64,000 bases of DNA from Mesorhizobium liriopis (GTDB taxonomy: Bacteria > Pseudomonadota > Alphaproteobacteria > Rhizobiales > Rhizobiaceae): assembly GCF_024053505.1 (NCBI RefSeq), contig NZ_JAMXQS010000005.1:186001-250000 (forward strand), given 5' to 3'. Made by a program: the position numbers and the translations under genes. Below, one piece after another: positions 36,177-46,117 of the stretch. The stretch's first letter is position 1; each line of letters begins with the position of its first letter. The notes beneath the pieces are model-generated. The model ran no database searches. It worked only from the letters and a program-made list of their open reading frames with translations, and was not told where the DNA came from.

Positions 36177-37133
36177 ATTCTCTCCTATTTCATCCGCCGC
36201 ACGGCCATTCTCGTCGTCTCGCTTTTCGTGGCGGCACTGGTGCTGTTCGTGCTCTTGCGTCTGTTGCCGGGTGATCCGGCCAATGCGCTCTTGGGCGTCG
36301 GCGCCACGTCGGAACAGGTCGCGGCGGCGCGAAGTCAGCTTGGTTCGGACCAGCCGCTTTTCGCGCAATTCCTGCTTTTCCTGGTCAATCTCGCGCGCTT
36401 CGATTTCGGCGCCTCCTTCGTCAGCCGCGCGCCTGTTCTGGGCGAGATCGCGAACCGCCTGTCGGTGACGCTGCCGCTCACCCTCGCCGGCTTCGTGCTG
36501 GCCCTCCTGCTCGCCGTGCCGCTCGGCATCGTGGCAGCGGTCAAGGCCGACAAGCCTTTTGGCGCGATGATCTCGGTCGTGTCGCAGTTGGGCGTCGCGG
36601 TACCGGTGTTCTGGGTGGGCATCCTGCTCGTCACGCTGTTTGCCGTGAACCTGCGCTGGCTGCCGTCCGGCAACTTCCCCTTGCGCGGCTGGCGCAATTG
36701 GGATGACGCGTTGACAGCAATGGTCCTGCCGGTGCTGACGATCGGCCTCGTGATGGGTGCCTCCGTTCTGCGCTATGTGCGGGCAGCCACCCTCGATGTG
36801 CTGAACAGCGACTACATCCGCACGGCCCGCGCACTGGGCTCCAGCCTGCCGGAAGCCCTCCGCCGCCATGGACTGCGCAATGGCGCCGTGCCGGTGGTGT
36901 CGATCCTCGGCATCGAACTGGCGAGCACGTTTCTCGGTGCCGTGGTCGTGGAGCGCGTTTTCAACCTGCCCGGACTGGGCTCCATGCTTCTGCTCGGCAT
37001 CCAGCAGCGCGATTATCCGAACGTGCAGGGCGTGCTCTTCGTCTCGACGCTGATGGTGCTGCTCGTGGGCTTCGCCGCCGACATCGTGCAGCGCCTGCTC
37101 GACCCGCGCTTGCGGGAAAGCGTGGCGTCGTGA
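36177..37133 (+). CDS. Peptide-type ABC transporter permease (DppB family), system 2, apparent ATT start
   Basis: 318 residues if started at ATT 36177, which restores the normal DppB beginning (ILSYFIRRTAILVVSLFVAA) with its first helix, then LLPGDPANALLG. Between an upstream TGA and this codon there is no ATG, GTG or TTG; the first standard start is GTG 36228, which would remove half of helix 1. A GAGGACGA lies about five bases before the ATT. Other traits are normal: EAA loop YIRTARALGSSLPEALRRHGLRN and RVFNLPGLGSMLL. It overlaps the next GTG by four bases. Confidence 0.85.
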   Translation: MLSYFIRRTAILVVSLFVAALVLFVLLRLLPGDPANALLGVGATSEQVAAARSQLGSDQPLFAQFLLFLVNLARFDFGASFVSRAPVLGEIANRLSVTLPLTLAGFVLALLLAVPLGIVAAVKADKPFGAMISVVSQLGVAVPVFWVGILLVTLFAVNLRWLPSGNFPLRGWRNWDDALTAMVLPVLTIGLVMGASVLRYVRAATLDVLNSDYIRTARALGSSLPEALRRHGLRNGAVPVVSILGIELASTFLGAVVVERVFNLPGLGSMLLLGIQQRDYPNVQGVLFVSTLMVLLVGFAADIVQRLLDPRLRESVAS

Positions 37134-37978
37134 CGATCCCTGCCGACACCGCCATCCTCTCACGCAAGGCCCGATCCTGGACGCTGGTCGCCGGTCTCGC
37201 ACTGGTCGGCCTGCACCTCGTAGTCGCGCTTCTGACGCTCGTCTGGACGCCTTTCGACCCGACCGAACTCGCCGGACGGCGGCTGGAAGCACCGAGCCTC
37301 CTTCACCTTGCGGGAACGGACAGGCTGGGCCGCGACCTACTCACCCAGATCATGATCGGATCGCGTATCGCCCTGACCGTCGGCACGGCGGCGGTTGCCA
37401 TCGGAGCGGTGCTCGGCACCACGCTCGGGCTGCTCGCGGCCTTTGCCAGCAACTGGCTCGACGACGCACTCGCCGCCGCGCTCGACATCCTGATCGCATT
37501 TCCGACCCTGCTCATCGCCATGCTGGTGGTGGCTGCAAGCGACGGGGCGAACCTGTCGACGGCGATTCTCGCGCTGGGACTTGGCCTCTCGCCCATCGTC
37601 GCGCGTCTGGCGCGCATTCTCGCCAAGCGCGTGCTGCTGATGGATTATATCACTGCCGCGCGTACCTCCGGCACCTCATGGCCAGCCATCGTGCGCATTC
37701 ATGTGCTGCCGAACATCTGGCCCGGCCTGTCGGTCAATCTCGCTCTGCAATTCGGATTGGCAGTCATTGCGGAGGCCTCGCTGTCCTATCTGGGTCTGGG
37801 CGCACCGCCGCCCAACGCATCCTGGGGGCGGCTTTTGCAGGAGGCGCAGGGCACGGTGTTCTCCGCGCCCATCGGGGCGATCACGCCGGGCATCGCGCTC
37901 GTGTCGCTGGTGATCGGCATCAACCTGCTGGCCGATGGCCTGCGCGAACGAAACGACCCGGCGCGGAGCGAGCGATGA
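37130..37978 (+). CDS. Peptide-type ABC transporter permease (DppC family), system 2
   Basis: 282 residues from GTG 37130. LAGTDRLGRDLLTQIMIGSR, the EAA loop (YITAARTSGTSWPAIVRIHVLPN) and SYLGLGAPPPNASWG identify a DppC-like channel subunit with about six helices. It overlaps both neighbours by four bases (GTGA, ATGA), so permeases and ATPases are translationally linked. Confidence 0.93.
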   Translation: MTIPADTAILSRKARSWTLVAGLALVGLHLVVALLTLVWTPFDPTELAGRRLEAPSLLHLAGTDRLGRDLLTQIMIGSRIALTVGTAAVAIGAVLGTTLGLLAAFASNWLDDALAAALDILIAFPTLLIAMLVVAASDGANLSTAILALGLGLSPIVARLARILAKRVLLMDYITAARTSGTSWPAIVRIHVLPNIWPGLSVNLALQFGLAVIAEASLSYLGLGAPPPNASWGRLLQEAQGTVFSAPIGAITPGIALVSLVIGINLLADGLRERNDPARSER

Positions 37979-38784
37979 GCGCGCTTCTCGCCATCGAGGA
38001 CCTGAGCGTCGAAGCTGGCGGCAGGCGGCTCATCTCAGACCTTTCGCTTGCCATCGGCCCACGCGAGCGGGTCGGACTAATCGGCGAGTCGGGCTCGGGC
38101 AAGTCGCTGACGGCGCTCGCGGTCAGCGGGTTGTTGCCGCGCGGACTGTTGCCCCATGGCTCGATCAGGCTGGCGGGCCGTGAAGTGATCGGGGCCGCCG
38201 AGCGTGAGCTGAACGCCTTGCGGGGCTCCGCCGTCGCCATCGTCTTCCAGGAACCGCTGACGGCCCTCGATCCCTTGATGACGGTCGGCAGGCAGGTGGC
38301 CGAGCCCCTTGCGCGTCGTGCAAAGCGCGATGGTGCCCCTCTGCGCGGGAGTGCCCTCGCTTCTGCGGTGCTTGACCTTTTGCGCGACGTCGCCCTGCCC
38401 GATCCCGCAAGGCTGGCTCACGCTTTTCCGCATCAGATCTCGGGTGGGCAGCGCCAGCGCGTGGCGATCGCCATGGCGCTCGCCTGCCGCCCTGCCCTTC
38501 TGATCGCCGACGAGCCGACCACGGCGCTCGATGTGACGACTCAGGCCGAAATCCTGCAACTGCTCGATCGTCTGGCTTCCGAGCGCGACATGGCGCTGCT
38601 CTTCATCGGGCACGACCTCGCCGTGGTGGCGAGTGCGGTCGACCGCGTGGTGGTGATGCGCCAGGGCGTGGCGGTCGAAAGCGGACCGGTGGCCACCGTG
38701 CTTGCCGCGCCCAGCCACGATTACACCAAGGGCCTGCTCCAGGCCGCACGGCATTTCGACGATGCGATCGGGAGGCGGCTATGA
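37975..38784 (+). CDS. Peptide-type ABC transporter ATPase (DppD family), system 2
   Basis: 269 residues. [14 protein letters not shown] is the Walker A region, [15 protein letters not shown] the signature, and [12 protein letters not shown] Walker B, with FIGHDLAVV as H-loop. It is shorter than typical DppD (about 330) because the C-terminal oligopeptide extension is nearly absent. ATGA overlap with the permease fixes the start. Works with the ATPase behind it. Confidence 0.92.
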   Translation: MSALLAIEDLSVEAGGRRLISDLSLAIGPRERVGLIGESGSGKSLTALAVSGLLPRGLLPHGSIRLAGREVIGAAERELNALRGSAVAIVFQEPLTALDPLMTVGRQVAEPLARRAKRDGAPLRGSALASAVLDLLRDVALPDPARLAHAFPHQISGGQRQRVAIAMALACRPALLIADEPTTALDVTTQAEILQLLDRLASERDMALLFIGHDLAVVASAVDRVVVMRQGVAVESGPVATVLAAPSHDYTKGLLQAARHFDDAIGRRL

Positions 38785-39539
38785 GCCTGCTCGATGTGGC
38801 CCAAGTCGATTTCGCCTACGGGCGCGGACGCGCGATCCTGTCCGGCCTTTCGTTCGTCGTCGAGGAGGGCGAAACGGTCGGGCTGGTGGGTGAATCCGGT
38901 TCGGGCAAGACGACGCTGCTGCGCCTGGCTCTCGGGCTCCAGCGCCCGAGCGGCGGGACGATCCGGTTCGACGGCGCGGTGCTCGATCCCGGCGACCGAA
39001 GCTCCATGCGCCAGTTCCGCAGGCAGGTGCAGGTCGTCTTCCAGGACCCCTATTCGTCGCTCGATCCGCGCCAGAAGGTCGGCGCCATCGTGGCCGAGCC
39101 GTTGCGCTCGCTTCGTGTGTCAGGCGACCATCGCCGGATGGTGGAACAAGCGCTCGATGCGGTCGGGCTCGATACGGGGATGGTGGACCGCTATCCGCAC
39201 CAATTCTCCGGGGGTCAGCGCCAGCGCATCGCGATCGCGCGTGCCGTGGTCTGCCGCCCGCGCCTGCTTCTGGCGGACGAAGCGGTCAGCGCGCTCGATC
39301 TTTCGACGCGGCTGCGCATCGTGGAGCTGTTCAAGAGCCTTGGCCACACGATGAGCCTGCTTTTCGTGTCCCACGATATTGGCGCCGTTGCCGCCCTTTG
39401 TCGCCGCGTTCTGATCCTTGAAAAGGGACGGATCGTGGAGGTGGGCGATACGGCACAGGTGCTGAGCACCCCGCAACACCCATATACACGGCGTCTGCTC
39501 GACGCCGTGCCGCGCCTTGCATTTGGAGAAACGCCATGA
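38781..39539 (+). CDS. Peptide-type ABC transporter ATPase (DppF family), system 2
   Basis: 252 residues. Walker A GESGSGKTT, FQDPYSSLDPR (Q-loop, typical of DppF), FSGGQRQRIAIARAV and LLLADEAVSALD are present; the H-loop is FVSHDIGAV. It too lacks a long C-terminal tail. Four-base overlaps tie it to the DppD-like gene before and the DUF1684 gene after. In contrast to system 1, the two ATPases are separate proteins. Confidence 0.92.
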   Translation: MSLLDVAQVDFAYGRGRAILSGLSFVVEEGETVGLVGESGSGKTTLLRLALGLQRPSGGTIRFDGAVLDPGDRSSMRQFRRQVQVVFQDPYSSLDPRQKVGAIVAEPLRSLRVSGDHRRMVEQALDAVGLDTGMVDRYPHQFSGGQRQRIAIARAVVCRPRLLLADEAVSALDLSTRLRIVELFKSLGHTMSLLFVSHDIGAVAALCRRVLILEKGRIVEVGDTAQVLSTPQHPYTRRLLDAVPRLAFGETP

Positions 39540-40318
39540 CCGATCTCGTTGCCGAATGGGAAGACTGGAAGACGCGCCGTCTGCAGGCGCTCACCGCGCC
39601 CGATGGCTGGATCAACATCATCGGGCGCTTTCCGCTCGAAAACGGTACGGTGTCGGTCGGCAGCGCGGAAGACAATGACATCGTGCTGGCTGAAGGACCC
39701 GCTTATGTCGGCACGCTGACGCAGGACGATGAAGGCGTTTCCTACATGCCGGTCGATGGCGGCCCCGCCCAGAAGCTTGCTTTGAGCAAGAGCAAACCGC
39801 CGCGCTTTACAGCCGGCGACCTGCTTCTGGAAGTCACGACGCTCAACGGCGAGAACGCGCTTCGCGTGCGCCATACGGCATCGGACGTCGCACGGCACCT
39901 CAAGCCGCTGCGTTACTTCCCGTTCGATCCGTCCTGGCGCATCACCGCCGAGTGGCGCGAACTCGAAGCGCCCAAGCAGCTGACCATCGACACGAGCAAA
40001 AGGATCGCCACGGACGTCGCCGCCACGCATTGCGCGGTGTTCAAGCGCGACGGACAGCGCTTCGAACTGCTCGCGACGCATGGCACGCCGGAGCGGCCGC
40101 AATTCGTGATCCGCGACAGGACGGCAGGCGCGCAGACCTATCCTGCCGCCCGCTTCGTGTTCGGCGAGGATGTCACGGCGGACACGATCGTGCTCGACTT
40201 CAACCGCGCGGTGAGCCCACCCTGCGCCTTTACCGACTTCGCCGTGTGCCCGCTGCCGCCGGCCGAGAACGTGTTGCCGGTGGCGGTCGAGGCAGGCGAG
40301 CTGAAGCCCGAGCACTAG
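39536..40318 (+). CDS. DUF1684 protein
   Basis: 260 residues, predicted cytoplasmic. The DUF1684 pattern is clear: W..WK..R...L..PDGW at the start, a middle beta-rich region, RYFPFDPSWRI, then FNRAVSPPCAFTDFAVCPLPPAENVLPVAVEAGE at the end. Its biochemical role is unknown. ATGA overlap with the DppF-like gene makes it part of the peptide-transport operon, so it may process the imported compound. Confidence 0.85.
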   Translation: MTDLVAEWEDWKTRRLQALTAPDGWINIIGRFPLENGTVSVGSAEDNDIVLAEGPAYVGTLTQDDEGVSYMPVDGGPAQKLALSKSKPPRFTAGDLLLEVTTLNGENALRVRHTASDVARHLKPLRYFPFDPSWRITAEWRELEAPKQLTIDTSKRIATDVAATHCAVFKRDGQRFELLATHGTPERPQFVIRDRTAGAQTYPAARFVFGEDVTADTIVLDFNRAVSPPCAFTDFAVCPLPPAENVLPVAVEAGELKPEH

Positions 40319-40333
40319 CGGTGGCGAAACGGC

Positions 40334-41863
40334 CTATCGCAGGAGATCACGCACGCCGCTGAGCGGAATTTGCACCCAGTCGGGACGGTTCGCGAGTTCG
40401 TAGCCGACTTCGTATATGGCCTTCTGAAGCAGGAACAGGTCTGAAAGCGCCTGCGCGAAGGCCTCGTCTGACGGATAGGAACGCGCATCCGCGATGTGCT
40501 CGCGATAGGCGTGGAGGAAATCGTTGCTCACCTGCTCCCGCCATTGATCCGCGCGGGCTTGTGCTGCCGGTCCCGCACGAGACACGCCGGTGACCGCCGC
40601 GTAGTGGAACGAACGCAGCATGCCGGCGACATCGCGCAGCGGCGAGGATTTCGCGCGCCGCTCGACCAGGCTGCGCTTGGGTTCGCCTTCGAAGTCGATG
40701 ATGATGAAATCGCCGTTCGCAGCGAGAACCTGACCGAGATGGTAGTCGCCATGAATACGCGAGCGGCCGCCCGAGGGCATCATGCCGGCCACCGTCTGGA
40801 GGCGCGCGATGAGTTGCTCGCGCCCGGCCAGAACTTCGTCGGCAAGTGCCTGTGCCTGAGGCGGCAGCCTTCCGCGTCCCGCTTCAAGCCGGTCGAGCAA
40901 CGCATTCGTTTCCGCTGTGACTTCTTCCACCCAGACGGCGATGTCTTGCCCTGTCAGCGGTTCGACAGCGAAGGCGGCATTATCGGTTTCAACCGCCAGC
41001 GCCTTGTGCATCTCGGCCGTGCGCTGGCCAAGCAGCGCGCCGACCGAGACCGCAGGGCCGAAAGCGCCCTCGCGGGAAAGATCGTCCGACAGGCCTTCGA
41101 TCAGGTGCGCCCAGGCATCGCCCTGATTGGACACGAAGGCAAAGGCTGCGGCGAGCGTGGTCGGCTCTTCGCCCCTTCCTTCGAAGCGGATTTCACCCAG
41201 GAACTGCGGCGTGCTCGCGAAGTGGCCTTCTTCCGACAGGAACTCCGCCACTTCCACATCCGGCTGTGCGCCGGCGCGCAGGCGGCGGTAGAGCTTGAGG
41301 ATGATCTCGCTGCCATAGGCGATGGACAGGTTGGACTGTTCAGCCCCCAAAGCGCGTGGCGCGCCGGTCGTGTTCAGCACGCGCAAGGCATCGCGCCCAT
41401 CGAACACCAGCGTGCCGCTCTCGGACTGGAAACGCCTGTCATGCTGCAGCGCTGCCAGAAGGGCGGCGGCCAGTTCCGGATCGGCCGCGCTGTCGATCAG
41501 AAGGCCCGTTCGCGCGCCATCAGAGATCCTGGCGAGCGCGGGTGTCGTCTTGGTCGCGCGCCTCTCGGCGGCCTCACCCCAGACGGCTGAGAGCGGCAGG
41601 AGATAGCGCTGCACTTCATGGCTGAGATCGACGTCAGCCACGGCAAGGGCGTGGACGCCGGGTACCAGATCACCGAGCGGCGAAAGCTCGACCGACAGGA
41701 TGGTGCTGTCCTTGGCGCCGAACCAGCGCTGGCGCGGCAGAAGATGTTTGAGCGCATCCTCGATGCCTCTGTTTTGCGCGCCGCCGAGCATGGCGCTTAA
41801 ACTCCGGCCATCAAGCCTCAACTCGGCAAACGCCGAAGCCGTTTCCTCGCCCGTCACGCTCAT
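40334..41863 (-). CDS. Maltokinase (Pep2/Mak family)
   Basis: 509 residues with a protein-kinase-like fold. The N-terminal cap includes LPRQRWFGAKD; the catalytic loop is SRIHGDYHLGQVL and the metal site is IIDFEGEP, followed by SLVERRAKSSPLRDVAGMLRSFHYAA, all maltokinase hallmarks. It makes maltose 1-phosphate from maltose and ATP, the substrate of GlgE. Its ATG overlaps the glgE stop by one base (TGATG), so the two are co-expressed. In many bacteria it is fused to trehalose synthase; here it stands alone. Confidence 0.9.
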   Translation of the reverse strand: MSVTGEETASAFAELRLDGRSLSAMLGGAQNRGIEDALKHLLPRQRWFGAKDSTILSVELSPLGDLVPGVHALAVADVDLSHEVQRYLLPLSAVWGEAAERRATKTTPALARISDGARTGLLIDSAADPELAAALLAALQHDRRFQSESGTLVFDGRDALRVLNTTGAPRALGAEQSNLSIAYGSEIILKLYRRLRAGAQPDVEVAEFLSEEGHFASTPQFLGEIRFEGRGEEPTTLAAAFAFVSNQGDAWAHLIEGLSDDLSREGAFGPAVSVGALLGQRTAEMHKALAVETDNAAFAVEPLTGQDIAVWVEEVTAETNALLDRLEAGRGRLPPQAQALADEVLAGREQLIARLQTVAGMMPSGGRSRIHGDYHLGQVLAANGDFIIIDFEGEPKRSLVERRAKSSPLRDVAGMLRSFHYAAVTGVSRAGPAAQARADQWREQVSNDFLHAYREHIADARSYPSDEAFAQALSDLFLLQKAIYEVGYELANRPDWVQIPLSGVRDLLR

Positions 41864-43863
41864 CAGCTCTTGCTCTCGGGCGCGATCAATCGCCAGACGG
41901 CGTAAGGCTTGGCATGCGGGTTGAGATGGATGTGCTGATATTTGCCGTGCCAGGTGAAGCGGTGGCGCGTTACCATGTCCTCGACCTCGACCGAGCCGTC
42001 ATCGGGCAGGCCGAATTCCCAGAGCGGCACCTCGAAATCGGCGCCCTGCTCGTTGTGCGGGTCGAGACAGACATGGAACAGGAGGAAGCTCGACAGGTCC
42101 TCGGTCTTCTTGCCGTAATAAAGGATGTTGTCGTTCCAGCACTGGTAGAATTTGAGATTGGTGAAATCCTGCAGCGCCGGGTTCTCGCGGCGCAGGTGGT
42201 TCACGAAGCGGATGTCCCACTGGATGTTGTCCGGCTGGTCCATGTCCCAGGTGCGGATCTCGTATTTCTCGGAATTGAGATATTCTTCCTTGCCCGGCAC
42301 GGCCTGGGCTTCGCTGATCTCGAATCCGTTATAGATGCCGTAATTGCCGCCGAGCGTCGCGGCCAGGACGAGGCGCGTCTGGAAGCCGGGACGGCCGCTG
42401 GTCTGGAGATAGCGCGGGTTGATGTCGGGCGTGTTGGCGAAGAAGTTCGGACGCATGTACCAGCGGCACTCTTCGGTGGTGAGTTCGGTGAGATATTCCT
42501 CGATCTCCCACTTCACGTTGCGCCACGTGAAATAGCTGTAGCTCTGGTTGAAGCCGACCTTGGCGAGCCGCTTCATGAGCTTGGGCCGGGTGAAAGCCTC
42601 GGCCAGGAAGATCGCGTCCGGGTGCTTGGCGCGCACCTCGCCGATCATCCATTCCCAGAACGGAAACGGCTTGGTGTGCGGGTTGTCGACGCGGAAGATC
42701 TTCACGCCCTTTTCGGCCCAGAACAGCACGATGTCGCGCAGCGTATGCCAGATCGAAGGCAGCGCCTCGCGGTAGAAATGGACGTTGACGATGTCCTCGT
42801 ATTTCTTGGGCGGATTCTCGGCGAACTTGATCGAGCCATCGGGCCGCCAGTCGAACCATTCGGGATGCTGTTTGATCCAGGGATGGTCGGGCGAGCACTG
42901 AATGGCGAAGTCGATGGCGATCTCGAGCCCGTGGTCGCGGGCGGCACCGACCAGGCGCTCGAAATCCTCGAAAGTGCCGAGTTCGGGGTGCAGCGCGTCG
43001 TGGCCCCCATCTGCCGAGCCGATGGCATAGGGACTGCCCGGCTCGTCCGGCCCGGCCGTCAGGCTGTTGTTGCGACCCTTGCGGTTGGTCTTGCCGATCG
43101 GGTGGATCGGCGTGAAGTAGAGCACGTCGAAGCCCAGATCGCGCACATAAGGCAGGCGCTTGATCACATCGTCGAAAGTGCCGTGGCGGTGGATGTCGCC
43201 CGACTGGGACCGCGGAAAAAGCTCGTACCAGGCGCTGAAAGCCGCGGTCTTGCGGTCGGCAAAAATCGGGAAGGTCTTGGTGCGGCTGAGATTGATGCGG
43301 CCCGCGGCCCGCTTCATCAGGTCGAAGACCACGTCCGAGGACAGGAGCGCGAGCCGCTCGGGCGCGCCTTGCAGCGCGTCGAACGCGTTGAGGAGTTCGG
43401 AAAGCTTGCCGATATCGGCCTGTGTCGCGCGCTCGGACTTGCGCGCGCCGTCCAGTTGAAGCCGACCTTCCTCGAGTTCGAGGTCGATGTTCAATCCCGC
43501 CGCATGCTTCTTGGCAATTTCCTTGCGCCATTGGCCGAAGAGATCGCGCCAGGCGAGGAAGGTGAATTCGTACATCCGGTTCTCGGGGAACGTGACCCTT
43601 GTCTGCCAGCGGTCGTTCTCGAAGAACTCCATCGGTTGCTCGGTCCAGCCGGCATCAGTGCCTGCGGGACGGAACAGAAGAACGGCGTCGATCGTGTCGT
43701 GACCATCGCCGAAAATGTCGGCCTCGATCAGCACCGGTTCGCCCGCCACGACCTTTGCCGGAAAGCGTCCGCCATCGATCTCGGGCGACACGCCCTCGAT
43801 GGCGACACGGTTCGCGGCGAGGCTCGCGATCAGGTCTGCTCCGCCCGTCTTGGTTTCCGACAT
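41863..43863 (-). CDS. glgE: Alpha-1,4-glucan:maltose-1-phosphate maltosyltransferase (GlgE)
   Basis: 666 residues, the usual GlgE size. It carries the N-terminal GlgE domain (RFPAKVVAGEPVLIEADIFGDGHD) and a GH13_3 barrel: nucleophile Asp in IFRVDNPHTKP, acid/base Glu in FLAEAFTRP and an SYSYFTWRN loop. It transfers maltose from maltose 1-phosphate to the end of alpha-glucans, releasing phosphate. GAGAGGA precedes the ATG at 43863; an upstream ATG at 44004 falls in the divergent promoter region. Followed by the maltokinase. Confidence 0.95.
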   Translation of the reverse strand: MSETKTGGADLIASLAANRVAIEGVSPEIDGGRFPAKVVAGEPVLIEADIFGDGHDTIDAVLLFRPAGTDAGWTEQPMEFFENDRWQTRVTFPENRMYEFTFLAWRDLFGQWRKEIAKKHAAGLNIDLELEEGRLQLDGARKSERATQADIGKLSELLNAFDALQGAPERLALLSSDVVFDLMKRAAGRINLSRTKTFPIFADRKTAAFSAWYELFPRSQSGDIHRHGTFDDVIKRLPYVRDLGFDVLYFTPIHPIGKTNRKGRNNSLTAGPDEPGSPYAIGSADGGHDALHPELGTFEDFERLVGAARDHGLEIAIDFAIQCSPDHPWIKQHPEWFDWRPDGSIKFAENPPKKYEDIVNVHFYREALPSIWHTLRDIVLFWAEKGVKIFRVDNPHTKPFPFWEWMIGEVRAKHPDAIFLAEAFTRPKLMKRLAKVGFNQSYSYFTWRNVKWEIEEYLTELTTEECRWYMRPNFFANTPDINPRYLQTSGRPGFQTRLVLAATLGGNYGIYNGFEISEAQAVPGKEEYLNSEKYEIRTWDMDQPDNIQWDIRFVNHLRRENPALQDFTNLKFYQCWNDNILYYGKKTEDLSSFLLFHVCLDPHNEQGADFEVPLWEFGLPDDGSVEVEDMVTRHRFTWHGKYQHIHLNPHAKPYAVWRLIAPESKS

Positions 43864-44014
43864 GAAGTCCTCTCCGTGATCCGCGACGGTTGGGGTTCTA
43901 GTGCGCACAAGCTTGCAGTCAAACCTTGCAACGCGCCCTAAGTAGGATCGTTCATTCGCAGATTGGGCGTTCGAACAGGGTGCCCATCGACCCGCAACAG
44001 GCATTGGGGAAACA

Positions 44015-46081
44015 ATGGAAAGACCGGATCCTGCTTACGTGGATTGGCTGCTCGAGCAGTCGATGCTCAACAATGCGCGCAAGCTCGCCAGCACCTATTC
44101 CGGCCAGGGGCGCTTCTGGCGCCAGCCCTACGCGGAAGCGCGACCCCGCGCGGCATCCGCGCTCGCATCCGTCTGGTTCACCGCCTATCCCGCCGCCATC
44201 ATCACCCGCGAGGGCGAGAGCGTCCTGAAGACGCTCAGCGATCCGGAGTTCTGGCGCGCGCTGGTGTCGATCGGCGTCCAGGGCGTGCATACCGGCCCGA
44301 TGAAGGAAGCGGGCGGCATTCGAGACGGCAAGAAGACGCCCACCGTGGACGGCAATTTCGACCGCATCTCCTTCAACATCGATCCGCAATTCGGCACGCA
44401 GGAAGAGTTCGTGACGATGAGCCGCAATGCGGCAGCCTATAATGCGATCGTCATCGACGACATCATCCCCGCCCATACCGGAAAGGGCGCCGACTTCCGT
44501 CTGGCCGAGATGGCCCATGGCGACTATCCGGGCCTCTACCACATGGTGGAAATACCCGAAGAAGACTGGGAGATGCTGCCTGAAATCTCGGAAGGGCGGC
44601 GGGCCGCCAACATTTCACCTGCCGGCGTCGATGCGCTGAAGGCCAAGGGATATATCGTCGGCCAGCTGCGCCGCGTGATCTTCTTCGAGCCGGGCGTCAA
44701 GGAAACCGACTGGAGCGCCACCGACGCGATCGTCGGCCAGGACGGCAAGACGCGGCGATGGGTCTACCTGCATTATTTCAAGGAAGGCCAGCCCTCGCTC
44801 AACTGGCTCGACCCGTCATTCGCCGCGCCCCAGATGATCGTGGGCGATGCCCTCCACTCCATCGACGTTCTCGGCGCGCGGGGGCTCAGGCTCGATGCCA
44901 ACGGCTTTCTCGGCGTGGAAATCCAGCCGAGCACGACAGCCTGGTCGGAAGGGCACCCCCTATCTCTGGTCGGCAACCAGCTGATCGCCGGCATGGTGCG
45001 CAAGGCGGGCGCGTTCTCGTTCCAGGAGCTCAACCTGACGGTGGACGATATCGCCGCCATGTCGAAAGGCGGCGCCGACCTCTCCTACGACTTCATCACG
45101 CGCCCCGCCTACCACCACGCGCTGTTGACCGGCTCGGCGGAGTTCCTGCGCATGATGCTGCGCACCGTGCACGAGTTCGGGATCGACCCGGCCTCACTCA
45201 TCCATGCGCTGCAGAACCATGACGAGCTGACGCTCGAGCTCGTTCATTTCTGGACGGCACATGCCAACGACACTTACACGCTGGAAGGCCAGAGCTGGCC
45301 CGGCAGCATCATGCGCGAGCACATCCGCGACACGATGTATGGCAAGCTGACGGGCGAGGCCGCACCCTACAATCTGCGCTTCGTCACCAACGGCGTCGCC
45401 TGCACGACTGTTTCCGTGATCACCGCAGCGCTCGGCATCCGCGATCTGTCCGCGATCACGGACGAGCAAAAGAAGCAGATCCAGAAACTTCATCTGCTTT
45501 TGGTGATGTACAACGCCTTCCAGCCCGGCGTCTTCGCGCTGTCCGGCTGGGACCTCGTGGGCGCGCTGCCCTTGCCAGTGGACGCGGTCGAGCACCTGAT
45601 GGGGGATGGCGACACACGCTGGATCGAGCGCGGCGCCTATGACCTCACCGGCGCCAATCCGGATGCCACCCATTCGGAAGCAGGCCTGCCACGCGCGCAG
45701 ACGCTCTACGGACCGCTGCCCGAACAGTTGCAGGACCCGGATTCTTTCGCGAGCCAGCTCAAGCGTCTTCTGGCCGTGCGTCAGGCGCACGGCATCTTTG
45801 CCGCACAGCAGGTCCTCGTGCCGGATACTGAGCATCCTGGCTTGCTTTTGATGGTGCATGAACTGCCGGACAATCGCGGCACGCAGATCACCGCCCTGAA
45901 TTTTTCGGCCGAACCGGTCGAAGAAGTGGTGACGATCCCCAACACGGTGCCGGGCCCGGTGGTGGACATGGTTGCTGAAACCATCGTCGGCGATCTCTCG
46001 GCCGCAGGCGAGCTGACCATCAAGCTCGGTGCCTATGAAGGCCAGTCCCTGCGTATCGTCGGTGCGCTGCCCTCGATATGA
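44015..46081 (+). CDS. GH13-family enzyme, divergent trehalose-synthase-like
   Basis: 688 residues. The GH13 catalytic set can be placed: nucleophile Asp in LRLDANGF, acid/base Glu in SFQELNL and HD in LQNHDEL. The front half lacks the usual TreS wording (no YEVHVR-type start), so it belongs to a diverged branch. Divergent position to glgE-mak, 151 bases apart, makes trehalose/maltose interconversion, feeding maltose to the kinase, the best guess. Some branches of GH13 of this length are described as trehalose synthases; the activity is inferred. Confidence 0.75.
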   Translation: MERPDPAYVDWLLEQSMLNNARKLASTYSGQGRFWRQPYAEARPRAASALASVWFTAYPAAIITREGESVLKTLSDPEFWRALVSIGVQGVHTGPMKEAGGIRDGKKTPTVDGNFDRISFNIDPQFGTQEEFVTMSRNAAAYNAIVIDDIIPAHTGKGADFRLAEMAHGDYPGLYHMVEIPEEDWEMLPEISEGRRAANISPAGVDALKAKGYIVGQLRRVIFFEPGVKETDWSATDAIVGQDGKTRRWVYLHYFKEGQPSLNWLDPSFAAPQMIVGDALHSIDVLGARGLRLDANGFLGVEIQPSTTAWSEGHPLSLVGNQLIAGMVRKAGAFSFQELNLTVDDIAAMSKGGADLSYDFITRPAYHHALLTGSAEFLRMMLRTVHEFGIDPASLIHALQNHDELTLELVHFWTAHANDTYTLEGQSWPGSIMREHIRDTMYGKLTGEAAPYNLRFVTNGVACTTVSVITAALGIRDLSAITDEQKKQIQKLHLLLVMYNAFQPGVFALSGWDLVGALPLPVDAVEHLMGDGDTRWIERGAYDLTGANPDATHSEAGLPRAQTLYGPLPEQLQDPDSFASQLKRLLAVRQAHGIFAAQQVLVPDTEHPGLLLMVHELPDNRGTQITALNFSAEPVEEVVTIPNTVPGPVVDMVAETIVGDLSAAGELTIKLGAYEGQSLRIVGALPSI

Positions 46082-46117
46082 TGACGGCGCGCGAGGGCGG
46101 CGCGGTGGCGCTGCCCT

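Noticed and set aside
41914-43941. Long open frame on the plus strand opposite glgE
   Set aside because: Generated by GC-rich third positions of the glgE gene; composition is unlike a protein and it has no ribosome site or motif.
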